Positions 10,218 through 19,411 of a stretch of 64,000 bases of DNA are shown here, piece after piece (within the stretch, counting starts at the first letter, position 1; each line of letters starts with the position of its first letter). Made by a program: the position numbers and the translations under genes. This DNA is from Myxococcales bacterium (GTDB taxonomy: Bacteria > Myxococcota_A > Polyangia > Haliangiales > Haliangiaceae). The notes under the pieces are model-generated. The model saw only the letters and a list, made by a program, of their open reading frames with translations, was not told the DNA's origin and ran no database searches. The stretch spans positions 136,312 through 200,311 of the forward strand of contig JADKKI010000032.1 in NCBI GenBank assembly GCA_016720595.1. The letters are read 5' to 3'.

Positions 10218-11345
10218 ATGGACATCCCCTACGTTCGCGGCCGCGTCGCCGCGCAGGCTCACGTCGGTGTTCCCGAGGGAACCGTCGAGGAGGAGTACGC
10301 GCGCAATGGCTTCTTCGGCCGCTACGCGCACCTCTACCGCGAGCACGCGCCGGTGGGCTGGACGCGGATCGAGGGGCCGCTACGGCCGCGGCTCTACGAT
10401 GTCAGCACGACGCCGGCGGGCGACTACCTGGCCGGTCGCGTCCACCTGCTCGCGAACGCGGACTGCCGCGTGCACATGACCTCGCTGCGCGAGCCGATGC
10501 CCTACCTGTTCCGCAACGCCGACGCGGACGAGCTGCTGTTCGTGCACGCCGGCGCGGGCAGGCTCGAGACCGACTTTGGTCCGCTCGCCTACGCCGCGGG
10601 CGACTACCTGGTGATCCCCCGCGGCACGCTGTATCGCCTCGCCCCGACGAGCGAGACCCGGCTCCTCACCGTGGAGACCACGGGCGAGCTCTCCGTGCCC
10701 GATCGCGGGATGCTCGGCCAGCACGCGCTGTTCGATCCCGCCGTGATCGAGGTCCCGTCTCCCGACGAGCGCTCGCAGCTCGCACCCGGGCTGGCGGGCT
10801 GTCGCGCTGGCGAGTGGCGCGTGGTGATCCAGCGCCAGGGCGCGCTGACGTCGGTGTTCTATCCGCACTGTCCGCTCGATGCGGTGGGATGGAAGGGCAC
10901 GCTGACGGTGTGGCGGCTCAACGTGCGCGACATCCGGCCGGTGTCGAGCGACCGCTATCACCTGCCGCCCTCGGCGCACACGACGTTCGTGGCGAACAAC
11001 GTGGCGATCTGCACGTTCGCTCCTCGGCCCCTCGAGAACGGCGACCCGCGCGCGCTCAAGGTGCCCTTCTATCACTCGAACATCGATTTCGACGAGGTGC
11101 TGTTCTATCACGCAGGCGAGTTCTTCAGCCGCGATGGGATTCGCCCCGGCATGCTGACGTTCCACCCGCAGGGGATCCACCACGGCCCGCAGGCACGCGC
11201 CGCGGCGCGTGCACCGGCGGCGCAACGCACCGAAGAGGTGGCGGTCATGATCGACACGCGCCGCCCTCTCGACGTGTGCTCGCCGGCCACCGCGTACGAG
11301 CAGGTCGACTACTGGAAGAGCTGGCAGCCACAGGAGCAGCGATGA
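10218..11345 (+). CDS. hmgA: Homogentisate 1,2-dioxygenase
   Basis: 375 aa non-heme Fe(II) cupin dioxygenase opening the ring of homogentisate to maleylacetoacetate, the committed step of tyrosine and phenylalanine breakdown. Likely metal ligands are His in YHSN, Glu in FDEVLF and His in GIHHGP, in the C-terminal cupin half. It is shorter than the roughly 440 aa human/Pseudomonas type and matches the compact bacterial version. The start ATG 10218 has GGGGGAAG about eight bases upstream. Its stop overlaps the start of hpd as ATGA, indicating translational coupling. It is the first gene of the operon opposite the LysR regulator. The next pathway enzymes, maleylacetoacetate isomerase and fumarylacetoacetase, are not in this window. 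Confidence 0.93.
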   Translation: MDIPYVRGRVAAQAHVGVPEGTVEEEYARNGFFGRYAHLYREHAPVGWTRIEGPLRPRLYDVSTTPAGDYLAGRVHLLANADCRVHMTSLREPMPYLFRNADADELLFVHAGAGRLETDFGPLAYAAGDYLVIPRGTLYRLAPTSETRLLTVETTGELSVPDRGMLGQHALFDPAVIEVPSPDERSQLAPGLAGCRAGEWRVVIQRQGALTSVFYPHCPLDAVGWKGTLTVWRLNVRDIRPVSSDRYHLPPSAHTTFVANNVAICTFAPRPLENGDPRALKVPFYHSNIDFDEVLFYHAGEFFSRDGIRPGMLTFHPQGIHHGPQARAAARAPAAQRTEEVAVMIDTRRPLDVCSPATAYEQVDYWKSWQPQEQR

Positions 11346-12385
11346 ACGAGTCTGGACCGAATCCGTGCGGCCTCCGCGGCCTGGCCTTCCTCGAGCTGGC
11401 GGCCCCCGATCCCGACGCCATCCACCGCCTGCTGCTCGCCTTCGGCTTCTCGCGCACCATGCATCACGTCACCCGCGCGGTGGACCTCTACGAGCAGGGC
11501 TCGATCCGACTCCTCCTCGATCGTGGGCGCAGCGGCTTCGCCGCGACCTTCGCTGCGACCCATGGTCCGTGCATCTGCGCGATGGGGCTCGACGTCACGA
11601 ACGCGCCGGTCGCGATGCGGATCGCCCTCGATCGCGGTGGCCGGGAGCTGGCCGGAGATCTGAAGACAGCCACGGGCGCGGCGGTGCCGTCGATCGCCGG
11701 GATCGGCGACTCCTTGATCTACTTCATCGATCCCACCGACAGCTGGACCACCCTCGGGTTCGTGCCGCTCGACCGCCCGGACCGGGTCTCGCCCAAGGGC
11801 TTCACGGCGATCGATCACCTGACCAATAACGTGCCGCGCGGCGAGCTCGAGCGGTGGGCGCACTTCTATCGCGATGTGTTCGCGTTCACCGAGGTCCGCT
11901 ACTTCGACATCCGGGGGGCGAAGACGGGCCTGCACTCGTTCGCGATGCGCTCGCCGTGCGGCACGTTCTGCATCCCGATCAACGAGGGCACCGAGACCGG
12001 GAGCCAGATCGACGAGTACCTGGCCGAGTACCGCGGCCCGGGGATCCAGCACCTCGCGTTCCTCACCGACGACATCCTCGGCTCGCTGCGTGCGCTCGAA
12101 GGCACGCCGATCTCGTTCCTCGACATCGACGAGGAGTACTACCAGGACGTGTTCGATCGGGTCCCGAACGTTCGCGAGGACCACGCGGAGATCGCGCGCC
12201 GCGACGTGCTCGTCGATGGGGACGCGCAGGGGTACCTGCTGCAGATCTTCACCAAGAACCTGATCGGCCCGATCTTCATCGAGCTGATCCAGCGCCGGAA
12301 TCACCTCTCGTTTGGCGAGGGGAACTTCACTGCGCTGTTCCGGTCGATCGAGCGCGACCAGCAGCGCCGCGGCTATCTCGCGTAA
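11342..12385 (+). CDS. hpd: 4-hydroxyphenylpyruvate dioxygenase
   Basis: 347 aa Fe(II)-dependent dioxygenase of the vicinal-oxygen-chelate fold, converting 4-hydroxyphenylpyruvate to homogentisate, the substrate of hmgA. The two-domain layout is clear. The C-terminal catalytic domain carries the metal triad as His in AIDHLTNNV, His in GIQHLAFLT and Glu in PIFIELIQRR. The length matches the bacterial family (about 350 aa). ATG 11342 overlaps the hmgA stop by four bases, so the two enzymes are probably made in equal amounts. A 13-nt gap separates it from boxB. Confidence 0.95.
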   Translation: MNESGPNPCGLRGLAFLELAAPDPDAIHRLLLAFGFSRTMHHVTRAVDLYEQGSIRLLLDRGRSGFAATFAATHGPCICAMGLDVTNAPVAMRIALDRGGRELAGDLKTATGAAVPSIAGIGDSLIYFIDPTDSWTTLGFVPLDRPDRVSPKGFTAIDHLTNNVPRGELERWAHFYRDVFAFTEVRYFDIRGAKTGLHSFAMRSPCGTFCIPINEGTETGSQIDEYLAEYRGPGIQHLAFLTDDILGSLRALEGTPISFLDIDEEYYQDVFDRVPNVREDHAEIARRDVLVDGDAQGYLLQIFTKNLIGPIFIELIQRRNHLSFGEGNFTALFRSIERDQQRRGYLA

Positions 12386-12398
12386 CGCCAGGAGCATC

Positions 12399-13814
12399 AT
12401 GACCGTCGATCTGTCCGCGAAGATCCCGAACAACGTCGATCTCGATAGCGATCCGCGCCTGCGCCGCGCCCTCGAGGCGTGGCAGCCCAAGTACGTCGAT
12501 TGGTGGAAGGAGGTCGGTCCGGTCGGCTACCAGACCAAGGAGATCTACCTGCGCACCGCCGTCGATGTCGGCGCGAAGGGCTGGGCGAACTTCGACTACG
12601 TGCGGATGCCCGACTATCGCTGGGGCATCTTCCTCTCCGACGCCGCCCCCGATCGCCGGATCGGCTTTGGCGATGTGGCCGACGATCCGGTGTGGACGGA
12701 CGTCCCGGGTGAGCACCGTGCGGCCCTGCGCCGCCTGATCGTCACCCAGGCGGATACCGAGCCGGCGAGCGTGGAGCAGCAGCGCAAGCTGGGCGCGATC
12801 TGTCCGTCACAGTACGACCTGCGCAACCTGTTCCAGGTCAACGTCGAGGAGGGTCGTCACCTGTGGGCGATGGTCTATTTGCTCCACCGCTACTTCGGGC
12901 GCGACGGCAGAGACGAGGGTGACGAGCTGCTCCAGCGCCGCGCCGGCTCGCCTGACAAGCCGCGGATCCTCGCGACCTTCAACCAGCCCGTCGAGGACTG
13001 GCTGGACTTCTTCATGTTCACGATGTTCACGGACCGCGACGGCAAGTTCCAGCTGCTGTCGCTCGCCGAGAGTGCGTTCGATCCGCTCGCGCGGAGCGCG
13101 CAGTTCATGCTCACCGAAGAGGCGCACCACCTGTTCGTCGGCGAGACCGGCATCGATCGGATCGTGCAACGGTCCGCGGAGCTGTCACGGAATGATCCGA
13201 ACGGCGAGGCGCACTCGCACGGCGGGATCGACCTGCCGGTGATCCAGCGCTACCTGAACCTGTGGTTCTCGTCCTGCCTCGACCTGTTCGGCGGAGAGGT
13301 CTCGTCGAACGCTGCGACCTACTTCGCGGCAGGCCTCAAGGGCCGCCCGAACGAGGCCAAGTTCCCGGATCACGTGGAGCGCGACGAGGTTCGCTTGCTG
13401 GAGGTCGCCGACCACGACCACCTGGTGATGCGCGAGGTCGCGGCGCGACTCGCGATCAACGAGGACGTTCGCGATGCGTACATCCGCGACTGCGAACGCG
13501 CCGTCGCGCGGTGGAACCGGACGATCGAGAACGTCGGGTTTCGCTACAAGCTTCGCCTCCCCAACCGGCGGTTCCACCGGATGATCGGCGAGCACGCGGG
13601 CCATCACTTCTCGCCCGACGGCGAGCCGATCTCACCGGAGGTCTACGCGCGTCGCGTCGACGAATGGCTGCCGACCGCCGCGGATCGGGTCGCCGTGCGC
13701 GCGCTCCAGACTCGCCCTGTCACCGGCGCCGGAGAGTTCGCGAGCTGGATCGCTCCCCCTCAGCGCGGCATCAACGGGCAGCCGATCGATTTCACCTACG
13801 TCCGGTTCGAGTAG
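12399..13814 (+). CDS. boxB: Benzoyl-CoA 2,3-epoxidase oxygenase subunit
   Basis: 471 aa protein with full-length match to BoxB, the di-iron oxygenase component that epoxidises the ring of benzoyl-CoA in the aerobic hybrid pathway. Recognisable stretches include KIPNNV near the start, the QVNVEEGRHLWAM helix and the TEEAHHLFVGE helix, which supply Glu and His iron ligands, and a C-terminus ending in the family-typical PIDFTYVRF. The start ATG 12399 has AGGAG with a 4-nt gap. It sits inside an operon of tyrosine and tryptophan breakdown, and its usual partners BoxA (reductase), BoxC (dihydrolase) and benzoate-CoA ligase are missing nearby. The family call is firm; the substrate in this context is open. 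Confidence 0.92.
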   Translation: MTVDLSAKIPNNVDLDSDPRLRRALEAWQPKYVDWWKEVGPVGYQTKEIYLRTAVDVGAKGWANFDYVRMPDYRWGIFLSDAAPDRRIGFGDVADDPVWTDVPGEHRAALRRLIVTQADTEPASVEQQRKLGAICPSQYDLRNLFQVNVEEGRHLWAMVYLLHRYFGRDGRDEGDELLQRRAGSPDKPRILATFNQPVEDWLDFFMFTMFTDRDGKFQLLSLAESAFDPLARSAQFMLTEEAHHLFVGETGIDRIVQRSAELSRNDPNGEAHSHGGIDLPVIQRYLNLWFSSCLDLFGGEVSSNAATYFAAGLKGRPNEAKFPDHVERDEVRLLEVADHDHLVMREVAARLAINEDVRDAYIRDCERAVARWNRTIENVGFRYKLRLPNRRFHRMIGEHAGHHFSPDGEPISPEVYARRVDEWLPTAADRVAVRALQTRPVTGAGEFASWIAPPQRGINGQPIDFTYVRFE

Positions 13815-13818
13815 CACG

Positions 13819-15189
13819 ATGGTCCGCCGCTCGATCATCGAGCCGTTCAAGATCAAGGTCGTCGAGCCGCTGCCGATGAGGACCGTCGCCGAGCGCGAGC
13901 GGATCCTCGCCGAGGTCGGCTGGAACCTGTTCGGCGTGCACGCGGCCGATGTCACGTTCGACTTCTTGACCGACTCGGGCACCACGGCGATGAGCGCCGC
14001 GCAGTGGGGCGCGATGATGACGGCGGATGAGAGCTATGCGGGCTCGCGTAGCTTCTATCGGTTCGAGGAGGTGGTTCGAAGGATCACGGGGTACCAGCAC
14101 GTGATCCCCACCCACCAGGGTCGCGCGGCCGAGCACCTCCTGTTCTCGCTTCACTGCGAGCGCGGTCAGATCGTCCCGTCGAACAATCACTTCGATACGA
14201 CGCGCGCGAACCTCGAACAGCTCGGCGTGACGGCCGTGGACGTCGTGTGCAGCGAGGGCCGGGATCCGCACCTCGAACATCCGTTCAAGGGGAACGTCGA
14301 TCTGGCGCGCCTCGAGGCGCTGCTCGCCGAGCACCGCGGACACGTGCCGTTCGTGATGACCACGATCACCAACAACACGGGTGGCGGCCAGCCGGTCTCT
14401 CTCGAGAACCTGCGTGCGGTCTCGGCGATCTGCAAGCGGTTCGGCGTGCCGTTCCTGCTCGATGCGTGTCGGTTCGCGGAGAACGCCTGGTTCATCCACG
14501 TCCGCGAGCCCGGGCAAGGATCTCGTCCGGTGCGCGAGATCGCACGCGAGATGTTCGAGCTCGCCGATGGCTGCCTGGTCAGCGCCAAGAAGGACGGGCT
14601 GGTCAACATCGGCGGCTTCATCGCGCTGCGCGACGGCGCGTGGGTCCCCGACCTGCGGAGCCGGCTCATCCTCACGGAGGGGTTCCCGACGTATGGTGGG
14701 CTCGCGGCGCGTGATCTCGAGGCGATGGCGGTGGGGCTCGACGAGGTGCTCGACGAGGCCTACCTGGCCTATCGCGTGGCGGTGGCGCGCTATCTCGCGG
14801 ATGGGCTCGCAGCGGTGGGCGTTCCGACGATGCGGCCGCCGGGCGGTCACGCCGTCTACCTCGACGCACGCGGGTTCGTTCCCCACATCCCCCCCCACGA
14901 GTTCCCCGCGCAAGCGGTCGCGGTGGAGCTGTATCGCGCGGAGGGGATCCGGAGCTGCGAGATCGGCTCGGTGATGTTCGGCAAGCGCCCGGATGGCTCG
15001 TTCGCAGCGTCGGCGCTGGAGCTCGTCCGCCTCGCGATCCCGCGGAGGGTCTACACGCAGGCGCACTTCGACTACGTGCTCGAGGGGATCGCGGAGATCG
15101 CCACGCGCAAGGACTCGCTCCGCGGCCTGCGGATCACCGACGAGCCCGCGTTCCTTCGGCACTTCACGGCTCGCTTCGCACCGCTGTGA
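13819..15189 (+). CDS. tnaA: Tryptophanase (tryptophan indole-lyase), TnaA/Tpl family
   Basis: 456 aa PLP enzyme of the beta-eliminating lyase family, cleaving tryptophan to indole, pyruvate and ammonia, or tyrosine to phenol in the sister enzyme. The PLP lysine is K258 in SAKKD. Two positions that separate the sisters favour tryptophanase. The site of the phenol-binding Arg of tyrosine phenol-lyase is I382 (SCEIGS). The position of E. coli TnaA H463 is H448 (LRHFTAR), where Tpl has Phe. However, the segment around TAMSAAQWGAMM is more Tpl-like, so activity on tyrosine is not excluded. Only four bases separate it from boxB. It is the last gene of the operon. Confidence 0.88.
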   Translation: MVRRSIIEPFKIKVVEPLPMRTVAERERILAEVGWNLFGVHAADVTFDFLTDSGTTAMSAAQWGAMMTADESYAGSRSFYRFEEVVRRITGYQHVIPTHQGRAAEHLLFSLHCERGQIVPSNNHFDTTRANLEQLGVTAVDVVCSEGRDPHLEHPFKGNVDLARLEALLAEHRGHVPFVMTTITNNTGGGQPVSLENLRAVSAICKRFGVPFLLDACRFAENAWFIHVREPGQGSRPVREIAREMFELADGCLVSAKKDGLVNIGGFIALRDGAWVPDLRSRLILTEGFPTYGGLAARDLEAMAVGLDEVLDEAYLAYRVAVARYLADGLAAVGVPTMRPPGGHAVYLDARGFVPHIPPHEFPAQAVAVELYRAEGIRSCEIGSVMFGKRPDGSFAASALELVRLAIPRRVYTQAHFDYVLEGIAEIATRKDSLRGLRITDEPAFLRHFTARFAPL

Positions 15190-15265
15190 TGCGCTGCGTC
15201 GGCGTGCGCATCATCGCGCGCTTCGCACCGCTGTGATGCACCGCGTCGGGCGCACGTGCGTCATG
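15172..15265 (+). repeat. 47-bp imperfect direct repeat at the end of tnaA
   Basis: Two head-to-tail copies (15172-15218 and 15219-15265). The first 21 bases are identical and the rest partly diverged. The first copy contains the last codons and stop of tnaA; the second is non-coding. It looks like a small tandem duplication of the gene's 3-prime end. Confidence 0.6.
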
Positions 15266-15344
15266 GCGCTCGTCGGCAAGGCGTGCGATGCGGCGCAAAG
15301 GGTTCGTGCGACAACCTGACGCCTTCAATCTTCGTCGAGGCGCG

Positions 15345-15350
15345 TAGAGT
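15345..15350 (+). promoter_or_regulatory. -10-like box, probably leaderless
   Basis: TAGAGT ending 7 nt before GTG 15358. It supports GTG as the start of the ABC1 kinase gene. Confidence 0.35.
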
Positions 15351-15357
15351 TGAAGGT

Positions 15358-16872
15358 GTGGAGGGGATGAGAAAGGTCGGGCACTGGTTCGCGACACTCG
15401 CTCGCGCCGTCGAGATCTGGTTGGTGGCGCTGCTGTGTGTGATCGCATATGGCGTGGGATCGCTGCGCAGGATGACGATCCTCGATCGATCTCGTCGTCG
15501 CGATCATCGCGCGCGTCAACGCGGACGATTGCTGCGCTGGTCGTTCACGCGGCTCGGCGCGACCTTCGTGAAGATCGGACAGGTGATGAGTGCGCGCGCA
15601 GATCTGATGTCACCGAGCGTGATCGCGGAGCTGCGCTGGCTCCAGGATCGCGTGCCACCGTTCGCGTTCAGCGAGGTCCGGACCATCGTGCGGCACGAGC
15701 TCGGTGCCTCGATCGAGGAGCGCTTCCGGGAGTTCACCCCGGTGCCGATCGCGGCGGGGAGCGTGGCGCAGGTCCACCGTGCTGTGCTCGAGACCGGTGA
15801 AGAGGTCGCGGTCAAGATCCTGCGGCCCGGTGTCGTGGAGCGGATCCGCCGAGATGGTCGTCTGTTGCTGTGGGCGGCGCACCTCGTGCAGGCCGTATCC
15901 GTGCGGGCGCGCAAGGCGGACATGGTTGGCCACGCGCGGAGCCTGATCGCCGGGATCCTCGCGCAGACGGATCTCCAGCACGAGCGAGACAACTACGAGC
16001 AGTTCCGTTTGAACTTCGCCGGCTTCGTGGGCCTCCGGTTCCCCACGGTGTATGCGCAGCACTCGACGCGGGCGATCCTGACGATGGAGTTCGTCCACGG
16101 CACGCGGCTCGAGGATGCGGCGCACGCCCAGCTTCCCAACGTCGCGTCGGTGATCCGCGCGGCCTTCTTCGCGATGTGCTTCGACCACGGGTTCGTGCAT
16201 GCCGATCTGCACCCGGGCAACGTGTTGATCGAGGCCGATGGTGGCGTGGTCCTGATCGATGTCGGGCTGGTCAAGCGTCTGCCGCCGGGTCTGCTCGAGC
16301 AGCTCGTGGATCTCACGCGATGCATCGCGGCGGGGAACATCGAGGATCTGGTGCGGCACCTCCGCACCTATCATCGCTACCTCGCGGACACGGACTGGGA
16401 CGCCGTCGCGGCGGATGCCGGCGCGCTGATCGCCTCGCTCCGATCTCGAGCGATCGTCGATCTCGAGCTCGGCGTCGTGGTGGGGCGGTTGTTCGCGCTG
16501 GCCCGGAAGCATGGGATCCGTCCGATGCCCGAGATGACCCTCGTGCTGCTCGGCATGATCACGAACGAGGGCATGGCGAAGCACCTCGACCCGACCACGG
16601 ACACGCTCGCGGTGCTCGCGAGGTACATGATGATGCGCCACTCCAGCGAGGTGGCAGCGAGCCCGCACGGGCGACTCGCGCGCGGTTCGCGCCTCCTGCG
16701 TCCGATCCTGGATGGGATGCAGACGCCGCCGCACCCGCTGACCCGGTTGGTGATCGGCCGCCCGCCCCGACGCGCGCGGCCGACACCCCCGCCACATCAC
16801 TCCACGAGCACGCGGATCAACGTAGTGCGATCGCGCAGCTCGCGCCCTGTCCCGGGCTTTCGGCGACGGTGA
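15358..16872 (+). CDS. ABC1/UbiB-family atypical kinase
   Basis: 504 aa member of the ABC1 (UbiB/AarF) family, ATPases linked to ubiquinone or lipid metabolism. Visible motifs: KIGQ (the KxGQ extension that occludes the active site), the Ala-rich loop as AAGSVAQVH, the ATP lysine in VAVKIL and the catalytic HADLHPGN. The metal-binding DFG reads DVG here (LIDVGLV). A hydrophobic segment near the N-terminus (about residues 20-38) may anchor it. The paired C-terminal membrane helices common in UbiB are not evident; instead there is a short basic, proline-rich tail. Start GTG 15358 or ATG 15367. The 3-prime end overlaps the convergent QueD-like gene by 56 nt. The exact substrate is unknown. Confidence 0.85.
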   Translation: MEGMRKVGHWFATLARAVEIWLVALLCVIAYGVGSLRRMTILDRSRRRDHRARQRGRLLRWSFTRLGATFVKIGQVMSARADLMSPSVIAELRWLQDRVPPFAFSEVRTIVRHELGASIEERFREFTPVPIAAGSVAQVHRAVLETGEEVAVKILRPGVVERIRRDGRLLLWAAHLVQAVSVRARKADMVGHARSLIAGILAQTDLQHERDNYEQFRLNFAGFVGLRFPTVYAQHSTRAILTMEFVHGTRLEDAAHAQLPNVASVIRAAFFAMCFDHGFVHADLHPGNVLIEADGGVVLIDVGLVKRLPPGLLEQLVDLTRCIAAGNIEDLVRHLRTYHRYLADTDWDAVAADAGALIASLRSRAIVDLELGVVVGRLFALARKHGIRPMPEMTLVLLGMITNEGMAKHLDPTTDTLAVLARYMMMRHSSEVAASPHGRLARGSRLLRPILDGMQTPPHPLTRLVIGRPPRRARPTPPPHHSTSTRINVVRSRSSRPVPGFRRR

Positions 16873-17305
16873 CCTCGAACGCGAGGATGTGACCGTTCGA
16901 GAGCGCGACGATCTTGGCGCGCAGTAGATCCGCCACGTGCGCGGCGAGCGCTTCGACCGAGATGTTGTCGATCGGCAGCAGCAGCGCATCGCCACGCGGC
17001 AGGACGTAGTGGTCACCGCACAGCGAGAAGTCGAGCTCCTTGCCATCGTCCTTGGCCACCGTGAAGTGCGGGTTGTGTGCCGCGAGGAGCACGCGCTCCT
17101 TCCACGCAGCGCACAGCTCGCCGAGCGCCTGCTTGAGCGGGGCGAACGCGATCATCGAGGCCAGATCGACGCGATCGAGATCGAGCGCGAGGCCCAGCGA
17201 GTAGTTGTGACCGTGCAGCCGCTCCTTCGTGCCGTCGGGGAACACGGTCATGTGCGCGCACGAGACCTTGTACTGCTCGCGCGCGATGAAGATGCGGTGC
17301 TTCAC
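16817..17305 (-). CDS. 6-pyruvoyl-tetrahydropterin synthase / QueD-like enzyme
   Basis: 162 aa protein of the PTPS/QueD fold, a zinc enzyme acting on 7,8-dihydroneopterin triphosphate in queuosine or tetrahydropterin synthesis. The zinc site is recognisable: His in CAHMTVF and both His of HGHNY. The Cys before the first His, and a His and acidic residues further along, fit the catalytic set only roughly. The GTG start lies three bases after the stop of the RNase E/G gene, so the two form an operon. No other queuosine gene is nearby, so whether it is true QueD or a paralogue is open. The tail overlaps the ABC1 kinase gene on the opposite strand. Confidence 0.82.
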   Translation of the reverse strand: MKHRIFIAREQYKVSCAHMTVFPDGTKERLHGHNYSLGLALDLDRVDLASMIAFAPLKQALGELCAAWKERVLLAAHNPHFTVAKDDGKELDFSLCGDHYVLPRGDALLLPIDNISVEALAAHVADLLRAKIVALSNGHILAFEVTVAESPGQGASCAIALR

Positions 17306-17308
17306 AGC

Positions 17309-19087
<1,779 letters not shown>

Positions 19088-19341
19088 GTGAGGCTCTGCA
19101 ATTCGTTGCGCCCGCTCCGGAGCGACGCGACATGAATGTCCTAGCGCGGTCGCGACGGAAGCTGGGTCGAACGGCTTCGGTAACACGCAAGAGCCATGAA
19201 TACAAGGCATTGCGATGCTCCCTGGAGGCGTGGCCCGACGTTTGCTTTAGTCCGGGTCGCGTCGGCGTTGCCGCGCTTGACGCGAGCTCGGTTTAATTAG
19301 CTAAGCACCGAGTTTCCTTAAACTAGTTGGACTTATTCTTA
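19088..19341. other. Long AT-rich leader region of the RNase E/G gene
   Basis: No convincing gene. The stretch at about 19285-19345 is strikingly AT-rich for this genome. It contains a 6-bp stem CTCGGT...ACCGAG enclosing the palindrome TTAGCTAA. Together with the hairpin that follows it could be the structured 5-prime leader of the RNase gene on the minus strand (E. coli rne autoregulates through such a leader) or part of a short plus-strand transcript ending at the terminator. Confidence 0.4.
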
Positions 19342-19377
19342 GAACGCCTGGGTTGCCGCCCGGGCGTTCATGTTTTT
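19342..19377 (+). terminator. Rho-independent terminator-like hairpin
   Basis: GAACGCCTGGG pairs with CCCGGGCGTTC (11 bp including one G-T wobble) around the loop TTGCCG, followed by ATGTTTTT. It is a textbook shape on the plus strand, yet no plus-strand gene precedes it, which suggests a small RNA or an attenuator ahead of the exporter gene. Confidence 0.6.
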
Positions 19378-19399
19378 CGGCGTCGTTCAGGGGGCGCGC

Positions 19400-19405
19400 T
19401 AGTGT
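19400..19405 (+). promoter_or_regulatory. -10-like box, probably leaderless
   Basis: TAGTGT ending 6 nt before GTG 19412, just downstream of the terminator hairpin. Confidence 0.35.
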
Positions 19406-19411
19406 GCGCTC

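Noticed and set aside
13819..15189. Tyrosine phenol-lyase instead of tryptophanase
   Set aside because: The position of the phenol-binding Arg is Ile382 and the Tpl Phe position is His448, both tryptophanase-like. The alternative stays open only as a side activity.
19088..19210. Longer start for the RNase E/G gene
   Set aside because: The added 41 residues are rich in codons otherwise rare here and match nothing in the family, though a GGGAG sits before ATG 19210.
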